From: Streptomyces sp. NBC_00285
GTDB taxonomy: Bacteria; Actinomycetota; Actinomycetes; Streptomycetales; Streptomycetaceae
Assembly (NCBI RefSeq): GCF_036174265.1
Contig: NZ_CP108055.1
Coordinates: 7,068,001 to 7,132,000 of the forward strand
Direction of reading: 5' to 3'
DNA: 64,000 nucleotides
This document shows, piece by piece, positions 8,517-17,807 of the stretch. Every line of letters starts with the position of its first letter. The stretch's first letter is position 1. The translations under genes and the position numbers were made by a program. The notes beneath the pieces were generated by a model. That model ran no database searches and was not told the DNA's origin. It saw nothing but the letters and a program-made list of their open reading frames with translations.

Positions 8517-8612
8517 ATGTGGTCTAGTCATGTCGTCGAGAGCAGCGCCGCCATAGAGCTGGCGCTCATCGGCGTGACCCCACTCTGCGTGGCCGACATT
8601 CTCTGTCGCTGA
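8517..8612 (+). CDS. Candidate 31-residue leader peptide before the ABC transporter operon
   Basis: The ORF begins ATG TGG TCT AGT and ends with Cys-Arg followed by TGA. The peptide has two cysteines, at 24 and 30, and its last eight residues are CVADILCR. It starts nine bases after the -10 box, so it is probably translated leaderless. Short leaderless Cys-containing ORFs upstream of transport operons act as cysteine-responsive attenuators in actinobacteria; here that role is an inference from position and composition. A small hairpin follows at 8654-8671 (ccgtga/tcacgg). It is too short for normal gene finders. It could be a chance ORF. Confidence 0.4.
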   Translation: MWSSHVVESSAAIELALIGVTPLCVADILCR

Positions 8613-8776
8613 CGCCCGCCCTCTGGCGTGCGCGTCGCGAATCCCGCATTTCTCCGTGACCTGGATCACGGCCTTCTCGACGACCCGACGCCGGGGCAGA
8701 CGTCCGTCCGCTTTCGTCTCACCCTTCGTCAATTCGTCTCGCCATTCGAGACATGTCATTCGAGAGGTCGTCTCCG

Positions 8777-10495
8777 ATGCGTCAACCGTCCCTCACGTCG
8801 CGCCGTGTGGCCGCGGTGTCCGTAAGCCTGGTTCTGGCAGCGGGCGCCGCCGCCTGCGGCCCTGAGGACAACGATGCCAAGAGCGCCGGCGGCGACTCCA
8901 CGCCCCACAAGGGCGGCACCCTCACGGTCCTGAACGCGGAGCCGCAGACGGACTTCGACCCGGCCCGTCTGTACACCTCCGGCGGCGGCAACGTGCCCTC
9001 CCTCGTCTTCCGGACCCTCACCACCCGCAACCGGGAGAGCGGCGCCGCCGGAGCCAAGGTCGTCCCCGACCTCGCCACCGACACCGGGCGTCCCAACAAG
9101 GACGCGACGGTGTGGACGTACACCCTGAAGAAGGGCCTCAAGTACGAGGACGGCACCGCGATCACCTCCGCCGACATCAAGTACGGCATCGAGCGTTCCT
9201 TCGCGCCTGAGCTGTCCGGCGGCGCCCCCTACCTGCGGGACTGGCTGGTCGGCGCGGCTGGCTACCAGGGGCCGTACAAGGACAAGAAGGGCCTCGCGGT
9301 CATCGGGACGCCGGACGACCGCACGATCGTCTTCCATCTGAACAAGCCCGAGGGCGAGTTCCCGTACCTGGCCACGCAGACACAGTTCACGCCCGTCCCG
9401 AAGGCCAAGGACACCGGTACGAAGTACGAGGAGCACCCGGTCTCGTCCGGCCCCTACAAGGTCGTCACGAACGAGAACGACGGCGAGACCGTCGTCCTGG
9501 AGCGCAACAAGTACTGGTCCGCCTCGACGGACGCCGAGCGCAAGGCTTACCCGGACCGGATCGACGTCAAGTCCGGTCTCGACTCGTCGGTGATCAACCA
9601 GCGGCTGTCGGCGTCCCAGGGCGCGGACGCGGCGGCGGTCACCACGGACACCAACCTCGGCCCGGCCGAGCTCGCCAAGGTGACGGGTGACAAGGAGCTC
9701 GCCTCCCGCGTCGGCACCGGGCACTTCGGCTACACCAACTACATAGCGTTCAACCCGACGGTCAAGCCGTTCGACAACGTCAAGGTGCGGCAGGCGATCT
9801 CGTACGCCATCGACCGCTCCTCCGTGGTCAACGCGGCCGGCGGCTCCGCCCTCGCGGAGGCCGCCACGACCTTCCTGCCGAACCAGAAGTCCTTCGGCTA
9901 CGAGCCGTACGACCTCTTCCCCGCGGGTCCGACGGGCGACGCGGCGAAGGCCAAGGAACTGCTCAAGGAGGCCGGTCACCCAGGCGGGCTCACCGTCACG
10001 CTGACCCACGACAACGCCCAGAACTTCAAGACCAGCCCCGAGATCGCGACCGCGGTCCAGGACGCGCTCAAGAAGGCAGGCATCACCGTCAAGCTGCAGG
10101 GCCTGGAGGACAACAACTACTCCGACACGGTCCACAGCGTGAAGACCGAGCCGGGCTTCTTCCTCTCCGCGTGGGGTGCCGACTGGCCCTCCGGCGGCCC
10201 CTTCCTCGCCCCGATCTTCGACGGCCGTCAGATCGTCAAGGACGGCGCGAACTTCAACTCGGGCCTGCTCAACGACAAGACGGTCAATGCGGAGATTGAC
10301 TCGATCAACAAGTTGACCGATCTTGACGCTGCCGCCGCGCGATGGGGTGCGCTGGACAAGAAGATCGGCGAGCAGGCACTGACCGTGCCGCTGTTCCACC
10401 CGGTCTACAAGCGGCTGGTCGGCAAGGACATCAAGAACGTCGTGATCAGCGACTGGACCGGTGTTCTGGACATCTCGCAGGTCGCGGTCAAGTAA
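8777..10495 (+). CDS. ABC transporter substrate-binding lipoprotein, peptide family (SBP family 5)
   Basis: The 572-residue protein has a basic N-terminus, a hydrophobic signal segment and a lipobox-like GAAAC, so it is probably lipidated at Cys27 and exposed outside the membrane. The rest matches the family 5 oligopeptide/dipeptide/nickel binding proteins, e.g. VWTYTLKKGLKYEDGT and VRQAISYAIDR. ATG 8777 is chosen: GAGAGG lies nine bases upstream, and an in-frame ATG at 8753 has no ribosome site. It heads a four-gene operon with two permeases and a fused ATPase; the next gene follows after four bases. The ligand is not determined by the sequence. Confidence 0.93.
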   Translation: MRQPSLTSRRVAAVSVSLVLAAGAAACGPEDNDAKSAGGDSTPHKGGTLTVLNAEPQTDFDPARLYTSGGGNVPSLVFRTLTTRNRESGAAGAKVVPDLATDTGRPNKDATVWTYTLKKGLKYEDGTAITSADIKYGIERSFAPELSGGAPYLRDWLVGAAGYQGPYKDKKGLAVIGTPDDRTIVFHLNKPEGEFPYLATQTQFTPVPKAKDTGTKYEEHPVSSGPYKVVTNENDGETVVLERNKYWSASTDAERKAYPDRIDVKSGLDSSVINQRLSASQGADAAAVTTDTNLGPAELAKVTGDKELASRVGTGHFGYTNYIAFNPTVKPFDNVKVRQAISYAIDRSSVVNAAGGSALAEAATTFLPNQKSFGYEPYDLFPAGPTGDAAKAKELLKEAGHPGGLTVTLTHDNAQNFKTSPEIATAVQDALKKAGITVKLQGLEDNNYSDTVHSVKTEPGFFLSAWGADWPSGGPFLAPIFDGRQIVKDGANFNSGLLNDKTVNAEIDSINKLTDLDAAAARWGALDKKIGEQALTVPLFHPVYKRLVGKDIKNVVISDWTGVLDISQVAVK

Positions 10496-10499
10496 CCCG

Positions 10500-11594
10500 A
10501 TGAGCGAGGCACTTGTCGCCACCCAGATCCCTGAGACGGCCGTCTCAGGGATCTCGGGGGCCCGTCAGTTCTGGCGGCGGCTGCGGGCGCAGCGCGCCGC
10601 CATGGTCGCGGCGGCCGTCGTCGCCCTGCTCGTCCTGGTGGCGCTCGCCGCGCCGCTCCTCACGGCCGTCGAGGGCCAGGACCCCACCACCTATCACCCC
10701 TCGCTCATCGACTCCGCGCGCGGCGGCGTCCCCATCGGCTCCTTCGGGGGGATCGGCGCGGACCACTGGCTGGGCGTCGAACCGCAGACAGGACGTGATC
10801 TGTTCGCGCGTCTGGTGTACGGGGCCCGGGTTTCCCTGGGAGTCGCGCTGGCCGCGACCGCCGTGCAGGTCCTTCTCGGCGTCGTCGTGGGTGTCGCGGC
10901 CGCGCTCGGCAACCGATGGGTTGATCAACTGTTGAGCCGGATCACCGACATCATCGTGGCGATGCCGTTGATGATCATGGCGTTGGCATTGCTCGCCGTC
11001 GTGCCGGACAGCTTCCCGAGGCCGGTCCTGGTCGCGCTCATCATCGGCTTCGTCGCCTGGGGCACGATCGGCAAGATCGCCCGCGCCCAGACGCTCACCC
11101 TCAAGGAACTCGACTACGTGGCCGCCGCCAGGCTCAGCGGCTGGGGGACCGTGCGCATCGCCCGCCGGGAACTGCTGCCCGGCCTCGCCGCGCCCGTCAT
11201 CACCTACGCCGCGCTGATGGTCCCGGCGAACATCAGCATCGAGGCGTCGTTGTCCTTCCTCGGCATCGGCGTGAAGCCCCCCACCCCGTCCTGGGGACAG
11301 ATGCTCTCCTCGGCCGACGTCTGGTACCAGGCGGCCCCGCAGTACCTGCTGCTGCCCGCGTCCGCGCTCTTCGTGACCGTGCTCGCCCTCACCGTCCTCG
11401 GCGACGGCGTGCGCACCGCACTGGACCCACGCGCGGCCTCACGACTGCGCATCGGGACAGGCCGCAAGCACGAGGCCGGGGCGGGCAGTTCGAAGGCCGG
11501 TAGTTCCGAGGCCGGTAGTTCCGAGGCCGGTAGTTCCGAGGACGGCAGTTCCGGGGCCGGCACATCCAGGGAAGGCCAGGAGGGCGCCTCATGA
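10500..11594 (+). CDS. ABC transporter permease, DppC-like
   Basis: The 364-residue protein has about six membrane spans and the inner-membrane permease loop near residues 200-225 (the conserved EAA-type stretch DYVAAARLSGWGTVRIARRE). It begins four bases after the binding-protein stop. ATG 10500 gives a DppC-like N-terminal cytoplasmic segment followed by the first span at about 35-55. The C-terminal 35 residues are a Gly/Ser/Glu repeat tail beyond the conserved domain. The last four bases overlap the next permease (ATGA), so translation is coupled. Its role is the import channel for peptides or related solutes, paired with the DppB-like protein. Confidence 0.93.
   Translation: MSEALVATQIPETAVSGISGARQFWRRLRAQRAAMVAAAVVALLVLVALAAPLLTAVEGQDPTTYHPSLIDSARGGVPIGSFGGIGADHWLGVEPQTGRDLFARLVYGARVSLGVALAATAVQVLLGVVVGVAAALGNRWVDQLLSRITDIIVAMPLMIMALALLAVVPDSFPRPVLVALIIGFVAWGTIGKIARAQTLTLKELDYVAAARLSGWGTVRIARRELLPGLAAPVITYAALMVPANISIEASLSFLGIGVKPPTPSWGQMLSSADVWYQAAPQYLLLPASALFVTVLALTVLGDGVRTALDPRAASRLRIGTGRKHEAGAGSSKAGSSEAGSSEAGSSEDGSSGAGTSREGQEGAS
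11482..11562 (+). repeat. 15-bp tandem repeat coding a Ser/Gly/Glu tail
   Basis: About five imperfect copies of ggtagttccgaggcc encode repeats of the pentapeptide GSSEA at the end of the DppC-like permease. Copies two to four are nearly identical in DNA, so slippage is likely recent. Confidence 0.85.
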
Positions 11595-12589
11595 GCGGCT
11601 TCGCGGGATTCGCCCTGCGCCGGTCCGTGAGCGCCGTACTCACGCTGCTCGCCCTCTCGGTCATCATCTACGTCGTCTTCTATGCCACCCCCGGCAACGT
11701 CGCCCAGATCACCTGCGGTCCGCGCTGCTCGCCGGAACAGGTGCACCAGGTCGCCCAGCAACTCAGGCTCGACGACCCGCTGTACCTGCGCTACTGGCAC
11801 TTCCTCCAGGGCATCGTCGTGGGCCACGACTACTCCACCGGCACGTCCGTGGAGCACTGCCCGGCGCCCTGCCTCGGGCTGTCGTACCAGAGCGACCAGC
11901 AGGTCACGCGGATCATCCTGAACAAGCTGCCCGTCAGCCTGTCGCTGGTGGTCGGCGCGATGGTGCTCTGGCTGCTGCTGGGCGTCGGCACCGGCGTGCT
12001 GTCCGCCTGGCGGCGCGGCCGGTTCACCGAGCGCGCGCTGACCGGCCTCACCCTCGCGGGAGTCGCCACACCCGTCTTCGTCATCGGCCTCGTCCTGATG
12101 ATCGTGATCTGCGGCCAGCTGGAACTGCTGCCCTTCCCGGAGTACGTCTCCTTCTCCGACGACCCCGAACAGTGGATGTGGGGACTGCTCCTGCCCTGGT
12201 TCACGCTCGCCCTCGCCGAGGCGGCCTACTTCGCGCGGCTGACCCGGGCGTCGATGCTCGAAACGCTGGCCGAGGACCACATCCGGACCTTCCGCGCCTA
12301 CGGCGTCGGCGAGCGGTCGATCGTCGGCCGGCACGCCCTGCGCGGCGCCCTGGCGCCGATCATCGCCCTGAACGCCAACGACTTCGGCAGTGCGATGGGC
12401 GGGGCCGTCCTGGTCGAGTCGCTGTTCGGCCTCCCCGGCATCGGCCAGGAACTGGTCCACGCCGTCACCGTCGTCGACCTTCCTGTCGTCGTCGGCATGG
12501 TCCTGGTCATCGGCTTCTTCGTGGTTCTCGCCAACGCCCTCGCGGACGTCCTGTACGCGGTGGCCGACCGACGGGTGGTGCTCGCGTGA
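11591..12589 (+). CDS. ABC transporter permease, DppB-like
   Basis: The 332-residue protein has the N-terminal DppB motif (RRSVSAVLTLLALSVIIYV, first span at about 10-32) followed by a large periplasmic loop containing six cysteines (ITCGPRCS, EHCPAPC). Five further spans and the cytoplasmic loop DHIRTFRAYGVGERSIVGRH that docks the ATPase follow. Cysteines in the external loop are probably disulfide-bonded, a feature not seen in the classical Dpp proteins I know. It overlaps both neighbours by four bases, so it forms one operon with them. Ligand unknown; peptides likely. Confidence 0.93.
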   Translation: MSGFAGFALRRSVSAVLTLLALSVIIYVVFYATPGNVAQITCGPRCSPEQVHQVAQQLRLDDPLYLRYWHFLQGIVVGHDYSTGTSVEHCPAPCLGLSYQSDQQVTRIILNKLPVSLSLVVGAMVLWLLLGVGTGVLSAWRRGRFTERALTGLTLAGVATPVFVIGLVLMIVICGQLELLPFPEYVSFSDDPEQWMWGLLLPWFTLALAEAAYFARLTRASMLETLAEDHIRTFRAYGVGERSIVGRHALRGALAPIIALNANDFGSAMGGAVLVESLFGLPGIGQELVHAVTVVDLPVVVGMVLVIGFFVVLANALADVLYAVADRRVVLA

Positions 12590-14178
12590 GTCTCGTCCAC
12601 GTCACTGACCTGACCGTCGAGTTCGGCGACCTGCGCGCCGTCGACGGCCTCTCCTTCCGCTTGGAGCAGGGCGCCGCCCTCGCCCTGGTCGGCGAGTCCG
12701 GCTCCGGCAAGTCCACCGTCGCCTCGGCCCTGCTCGGGCTGCACCGCGGCACGGGCGCGCGCGTGGGCGGCTCGGTCGAGGTCGCCGCGGTGGACGTACA
12801 GAAGGCGTCCGACGACGAGCTGCGGCGGCTGCGGGGCGCCAAGGCCGCGATGGTCTTCCAGGACCCGCTGTCGTCCCTGGACCCGTACTACGCGATCGGC
12901 GACCAGATCGCCGAGGTGCACCGCGTGCACACGCGTGTGTCACGACGAGCGGCACGCGCGCGTGCGGTGGAGGTGCTCGACCGGGTGGGAATCCCGGACG
13001 CCGTACGGCGGTCCCGGTCCCGTCCGCACGAGTTCAGCGGTGGGATGCGCCAGCGCGCCCTCATCGCGATGGCGCTGGCCTGCGAGCCGGACCTGCTGAT
13101 CGCCGACGAGCCGACGACCGCGCTCGATGTCACCGTCCAGGCCCAGATCCTCGACCTGCTGCACACGCTGCGCCAGGAGACCGGCATGGGCCTGCTGCTC
13201 GTCACCCACGACGTGGGTGTCGCCGCCGAGAGCGTCGACGACGTACTGGTCATGCGCCACGGCAAGGCCGTCGAGCACGGGCCGGTCGCCGCGGTGCTCG
13301 GGGCGCCCGCGAAGGCGTACACGCGCGAACTGCTCGCCGCCGTCCCGCGCGTGGACGCGCCCAGGGCACTCTCCCGGGCATCCGGCGAGGTGGTCCTGGA
13401 GGCGACGGGCCTGCGGCGCGAGTTCGGGCGCGGCAAGAGGGCCTTCGCGGCCGTGGACGGCGTCTCGCTGACCGTCCGCCGGGGCGAGACCCTCGGTGTC
13501 GTCGGCGAGAGCGGCAGCGGCAAGACGACCCTGGGGCGGATGCTCGTCGGGCTGCTGGAGCCGACCGCGGGAGAGGTCCGTCACGAGGGCCACACGCGTG
13601 TGGGCGTGAACCCGGCCGTCCAGATGGTCTTCCAGGACCCCGTCTCCTCCCTCAACCCCCGCCGCAGCGTGGGCGAGTCCATCGCAGACCCGCTCCGCGC
13701 GCGCGGGGAACAGGACGAGCAGCGGATCAGGGGGCGTGTGCGGGAACTCCTGGAGCGCGTGGGGCTCGAAGAGGCGCACTACGACCGCTACCCGCACGAG
13801 TTCAGCGGCGGCCAACGCCAGCGTGTGGGCATCGCGCGGGCACTCGCGGCCGACCCGCGCGTCATCGTCTGCGACGAACCCGTCTCCGCACTCGACGTCA
13901 CCACCCAGGCCCAGGTGGTCGCCCTGCTCGGTGAGTTGCAGCGGGAGTTCGGAATCGCGCTGGTCTTCGTAGCGCACGACCTCGCCGTCGTACGCCAGGT
14001 CAGCGACCGGGTCGCCGTGATGCGGCGCGGCACCATCGTCGAACAGGGCCCGGCCGACGAGGTCTACGACAACCCCCAGGACCCGTACACCAAGCAACTC
14101 CTGGCCGCCGTACCGGCGCTCGATCCGCGGATCGCGGCCAGGCGCAGGGCGCAGCGCCGGGAAGTGGCCGTGACCTGA
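12586..14178 (+). CDS. Fused double-domain ABC transporter ATPase (DppD-DppF type)
   Basis: This 530-residue protein contains two complete nucleotide-binding domains in tandem. Domain 1 has Walker [10 protein letters not shown], signature [10 protein letters not shown] and Walker [13 protein letters not shown]. Domain 2 has [19 protein letters not shown] and [12 protein letters not shown]. Both have the C-terminal oligopeptide extension ([12 protein letters not shown] in the second). The single chain replaces the usual DppD and DppF pair. GTG 12586 overlaps the permease stop (GTGA), which sets the start; a much longer open frame upstream overlaps the permease and is not the gene. It is the last gene of the operon and is followed by a 15-bp stem-loop at 14255. 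Confidence 0.94.
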   Translation: MSLVHVTDLTVEFGDLRAVDGLSFRLEQGAALALVGESGSGKSTVASALLGLHRGTGARVGGSVEVAAVDVQKASDDELRRLRGAKAAMVFQDPLSSLDPYYAIGDQIAEVHRVHTRVSRRAARARAVEVLDRVGIPDAVRRSRSRPHEFSGGMRQRALIAMALACEPDLLIADEPTTALDVTVQAQILDLLHTLRQETGMGLLLVTHDVGVAAESVDDVLVMRHGKAVEHGPVAAVLGAPAKAYTRELLAAVPRVDAPRALSRASGEVVLEATGLRREFGRGKRAFAAVDGVSLTVRRGETLGVVGESGSGKTTLGRMLVGLLEPTAGEVRHEGHTRVGVNPAVQMVFQDPVSSLNPRRSVGESIADPLRARGEQDEQRIRGRVRELLERVGLEEAHYDRYPHEFSGGQRQRVGIARALAADPRVIVCDEPVSALDVTTQAQVVALLGELQREFGIALVFVAHDLAVVRQVSDRVAVMRRGTIVEQGPADEVYDNPQDPYTKQLLAAVPALDPRIAARRRAQRREVAVT

Positions 14179-14254
14179 CGGTCCGTATTCGAATGATCTC
14201 TTAGCGCGACCGAACGCGACCCGCACAGGAAAGTTACGACCGTTCACCCCTTCT

Positions 14255-14288
14255 GGTGGTGCGATGGACAACCGTCCATCGCACCACC
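14255..14288. terminator. 15-bp perfect stem-loop between the transporter and polysaccharide operons
   Basis: The arms 14255-14269 and 14274-14288 (ggtggtgcgatggac and its complement) are perfect, with a 4-nt loop, aacc. It could be the transporter operon terminator. There is no U tract, so an operator or mRNA element for the next operon is also possible. Confidence 0.6.
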
Positions 14289-14368
14289 GCCTTGTCCGCA
14301 TACGTTCGTCCCGCTGCGAGCCGCCGGGTCAACGACGGCTCCTCATACGGGAGATCGGGGGTGCACTC

Positions 14369-16075
14369 GTGCGTATCGGACTGCTTACGGAGGGTGGCTA
14401 TCCGTATGTGAGCGGTGACGCCAGGCTCTGGTGCGACCGGCTCGTGCGCGGGCTCGAGCAGCACGAGTTCGACATCTACGCCCTCAGCCGCGGCGAGCGC
14501 CAGGAGGACGAGGGCTGGGTCCAACTGCCGCCGCAGGTCGGCAGGGTCATCACCGCCCCGCTGTGGACGGCGGAGGACGACGGGGTGGTGTACGGGCGGC
14601 GTGCGCGCCGCCGGTTCGCCGAGTCCTACGGTGAGTTGGCGGCGGCGCTGTGCGCGGGAGCCGGGGCAGAGGGCTCCGGGGAGGCGTCCGGCACTGAGGC
14701 GGACCGTTTCGCCAACGCCCTGTACGGGCTCGCCGAACTCGCCCGCGACGAGGGCGGGCTGGTGGGAGCGCTCCGATCCGAGACCGCCGTACGTGCCCTG
14801 GAGCGCGCCTGTCGTGCGCCCGGCGCCCGGCAGGCGGCGCGCGAGGCGCGCGTACCGGATCTGCTCGCCGTGGCCGCGCACCTGGAGCGCGCCCTGCGCC
14901 CCCTCTCACTCGACTGGTACGAGGACGACGGCCTCGGCGCGGTCGACCTGTGCCACGCGGCCTCCGGCGGCCCGGCCGCCCTGCCCGGACTTCTCACGCA
15001 CCACTTCTGCGATGTGCCCCTGCTGGTGACCGAGTACGGCGTGCGGCTGCGCACGCACTACCTGACCGACACCGAGTCCTCACCCGCCGTACGGACCCTG
15101 CTCGCCGCCTTCCACGGCCGGCTCGCCACCGAGACCTACCGCCGGGCCGCGGTCGTCACGCCCGGCAACACCCACGCCCGCCGCTGGCAGGAGCGCTGCG
15201 GCGCCGACCGCGAGAAGCTGCGCACGGTCCATCCGGGCATGGACGCCACCCACTTCGCGGAGGTGGGAGAGTCGGCGGAGTGCGTGGATCCGGACACGCT
15301 GGTGTGGGTCGGCCGGGTCGAACCCGCCAAGGACCTGATCTCCCTCCTCCACGCCTTCGCGGAGATCCGCAAGGAGGAGCCCAAGACGCGCCTGAGGGTC
15401 GTCGGCGCGCCCGCCGGCCCCGAGGGGGCGGCCTATCTGGGGCACTGCAGGGCGCTGGCCGCGCAACTCTTCCCCGACGAAGCGGACGGAATGCACGCCG
15501 TCGGCGACAACCCGGTCTCCTTCGAGGAGATAGGCGGCCCCGAGGTGGCCACCCTCGCCGACGCGTATGCCTCGGGCGCCGTCACCGTCCTGTCCAGCGT
15601 CGTCGAGGGCTTCCCGATCAGCCTTGTCGAGGCCATGTTCTGCGGCCGGGCCACCGTGTCCACCGACGTCGGCGCGGTCGTGGAGGTCATCGGCGGCACA
15701 GGGCTCGTCGTCCCGCCGCGCAACCCGAAGGCGCTCGCGGAGGCGTGCGTCACGCTGCTGCGCGACCCCGAGCGCCGTGAGCGCCTGGGAGCCGCCGCGC
15801 GCGCCCGCGCACTCGAACTGTTCACCGTGGAACAGAACATCACGGCATTTCACAGCATTTACCTGGAGATCGTCTCGCACACCCCGATCCGCCGGGTCGT
15901 CCTGGACCGCACCGGCGAACCCCTGCCGTTCGCCGCACCCGCCGAGGCCCACGTCCCCGGCCGCTGGACCGAGCGCAGCACACGCGTCGTGGCCCGCGGC
16001 GGCCCCGGCTGGGCCGCGGGCCCCCCGGTCAGCGCGACGCCACCCCTCGCCGCCACGGAAGGAACCCCCGGATGA
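14369..16075 (+). CDS. PelF-like glycosyltransferase with DUF3492 domain (GT4)
   Basis: The 568-residue protein has the N-terminal DUF3492 region seen in PelF glycosyltransferases (TEGGYPYVSGDARLWCDRLV at 6-25) and a C-terminal GT4 domain: VWVGRVEPAKD, the variable loop, and the EGFPISLVEAMFCGRA donor-binding segment. PelF is the cytosolic polymerase-type enzyme of Pel exopolysaccharide synthesis, using UDP-activated amino sugars; the same role here is inferred. The usual Gly-Gly of the N-terminal loop is Gly-Asp. GTG 14369 is chosen over an in-frame ATG at 14264 because the domain begins at once and a GGGGGTG stretch lies just upstream. It overlaps the next gene by four bases. Confidence 0.85.
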   Translation: MRIGLLTEGGYPYVSGDARLWCDRLVRGLEQHEFDIYALSRGERQEDEGWVQLPPQVGRVITAPLWTAEDDGVVYGRRARRRFAESYGELAAALCAGAGAEGSGEASGTEADRFANALYGLAELARDEGGLVGALRSETAVRALERACRAPGARQAAREARVPDLLAVAAHLERALRPLSLDWYEDDGLGAVDLCHAASGGPAALPGLLTHHFCDVPLLVTEYGVRLRTHYLTDTESSPAVRTLLAAFHGRLATETYRRAAVVTPGNTHARRWQERCGADREKLRTVHPGMDATHFAEVGESAECVDPDTLVWVGRVEPAKDLISLLHAFAEIRKEEPKTRLRVVGAPAGPEGAAYLGHCRALAAQLFPDEADGMHAVGDNPVSFEEIGGPEVATLADAYASGAVTVLSSVVEGFPISLVEAMFCGRATVSTDVGAVVEVIGGTGLVVPPRNPKALAEACVTLLRDPERRERLGAAARARALELFTVEQNITAFHSIYLEIVSHTPIRRVVLDRTGEPLPFAAPAEAHVPGRWTERSTRVVARGGPGWAAGPPVSATPPLAATEGTPG

Positions 16076-17529
16076 GCGACCTGGGACTCGACCGCCCCGG
16101 CACTCCGGGCAGGCCCGGTGCTCGGGACATGGACTCGGGGGAGTGGCTGACGGGGGAGCCGGCCGTATCGGACGGAGAGGCGCCCCGTGCCGGGACATCG
16201 GAGACGCGGGGAGCGCCGGAGCCGCGAACAGCGGAAGTTCCCGAAGACGCCGACGTCACCGAAGGCGTCGAGGCCGCGGAGCCGGACGCCGCCGATGCAC
16301 TCGCCGGGCGGTGGCCGCACACCGGTGACGATTCCGGGGGCGTGGAGGCGCACACCAGTGAGCCCCCTTTCTCGGCATCCACGCGCCGCGCCACCGAGCT
16401 CTCCACCGGCCGCAAGCCAACTCCCGGACCCGCCCGGCGTTCCGCCGCGGACCCGGTGAAGACCCTGATGCACCGTCATCGTGAGCTGTGCGAACGGGCC
16501 GTCGATCCCCTGGAGATCGCGGCGGGCCTGGAGGCCCACGGCGTCACCGACCGCACCGCCGTCCGCTTCCGCCACCGGGACGTCTTCTCGCTGGCCGAGG
16601 AGATGTACGCCCGCGTCCCGAGAGGCGGCGACACACCCCCGCCGCCCACGGCGGACAAAGCCCCCCGGGCCCGCGCCGACTGGGCGCTGCTCACCCTCCT
16701 TCCCGGCGCCCTGTGCGCCGCCACGGTGGCCGGCATCCGTCTCACCGACGGCCAGTCCCGTCTGGTGGCCGTCCTGGTAGGCGCCCTGGCCGTGTCCATG
16801 GCCGTACGCGCGGCCCTGTCCCGAGGCCCCCTGGGCACCCCCGACCGCGCCCCCACGACCGGCCCCTCCACCTGGACGTACTGGCTCCTCGCCTACGTCG
16901 CCCTCGGCGACGGCCTGTTGGCAGCGGCCGTGACCGGCGGCCCCGACGTCCTGCCCACCGGTGCCGCCGACGCGCCCTGGCCCGTGGCCACGGCCCCCCT
17001 CCTCGCCCTGACCCTGTCCTGCGCCCCGGCGGCCTGGTCCGCCCACATCCTCACGGCCCGGGCCCGCCGCAAACTCACCGTCAGCCGCGGACTGGAGGAC
17101 TTCGCCGCCTCCGTACGCCCCCTGCTGCTCGGCGCCTTCGCCCTGTACCTGTGTGCCCTGACGGCCCTCCTGGCCCTGTCCGGCACGGTCCTGGACGAAC
17201 CCGCCCCCTACGCGCAGACCATCACCCTGGGCGCCCTCCTCTACCTCGCCCGTCTGCTCACCGCCCACGGCTTCACCCACGCCCCGACCGTGGTCCTCGT
17301 CGCCGCCACGACAGCTGAGGCGACGGCTCTGGCCGCGGCCTTCGCCTCCCGCCTGCCGGGCTGCGCCTTCCTGGTCACCCCGGTGGACGCCCTCGTGGAC
17401 CTCTGGGGGGCGGGCGGCATTCAGACCCTTTCCTGCGGGATCGGAGCCCTGGCCCTGCTGGTCCACGCGATCCGCAAGCTGACGAGGGCGTCGGCCCACG
17501 CACCCGCCCGGGCGGAGGCCCCGTGCTGA
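16072..17529 (+). CDS. Multi-span membrane protein of the polysaccharide operon, function unknown
   Basis: The 485-residue protein starts with about 125 disordered acidic residues, then a basic helical block (HRHRELCERAVDPLEIAAGL, near 134-153), then roughly eight to ten membrane spans from about residue 202 to the end. The overlap of ATGA with the glycosyltransferase stop indicates coupled translation. I do not recognise the family. By position it may be the membrane partner of the PelF-like enzyme, a role taken by PelE or PelG in the Pel system, but I see no clear MATE-type flippase signature. The C-terminus is rich in Ala and Arg. It is followed by a 275-base gap. Confidence 0.65.
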   Translation: MSDLGLDRPGTPGRPGARDMDSGEWLTGEPAVSDGEAPRAGTSETRGAPEPRTAEVPEDADVTEGVEAAEPDAADALAGRWPHTGDDSGGVEAHTSEPPFSASTRRATELSTGRKPTPGPARRSAADPVKTLMHRHRELCERAVDPLEIAAGLEAHGVTDRTAVRFRHRDVFSLAEEMYARVPRGGDTPPPPTADKAPRARADWALLTLLPGALCAATVAGIRLTDGQSRLVAVLVGALAVSMAVRAALSRGPLGTPDRAPTTGPSTWTYWLLAYVALGDGLLAAAVTGGPDVLPTGAADAPWPVATAPLLALTLSCAPAAWSAHILTARARRKLTVSRGLEDFAASVRPLLLGAFALYLCALTALLALSGTVLDEPAPYAQTITLGALLYLARLLTAHGFTHAPTVVLVAATTAEATALAAAFASRLPGCAFLVTPVDALVDLWGAGGIQTLSCGIGALALLVHAIRKLTRASAHAPARAEAPC

Positions 17530-17759
17530 CCCGGCCCCGCCCCACGCACCCGCCGTAGGCGCGGTCACCTGCCGCAGTGGGTCCAGCCGCTCACCCGTCC
17601 GTCGGCCACGAAGCCCAGACCGTCGTGGACGCAAGGGCGCAACGGCCCACCCGCCATGGGCGATCCGCTCGCTCCCCGTTCCATCCCAACCGGCCGCCGC
17701 AGGCACCCCGGCCCACCGCCGGAGGCGACTCGCAAGCCCCTCCCGAAGGAGAACCCGCA

Positions 17760-17807
17760 ATGACCACCTCCCGACCCGCCCGCAAGGCCCCGGGAGCAGC
17801 CCGATGA
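17760..17807 (+). CDS. 15-residue mini-ORF coupled to the epimerase gene
   Basis: The ORF is ATG ACC ACC TCC CGA to GCC CGA TGA and encodes 15 basic residues. A strong GAAGGAG stands nine bases before it. Its TGA overlaps the epimerase start (ATGA), and a GGGAG for the epimerase lies inside it. This arrangement suggests translational coupling or a short leader peptide; expression is not proven. Confidence 0.4.
   Translation: MTTSRPARKAPGAAR

Noticed and set aside
12172..12585. Upstream extension of the fused ABC ATPase
   Set aside because: This frame overlaps the DppB-like permease and is Arg/Gly-rich. The GTGA overlap at 12586 gives a better start.
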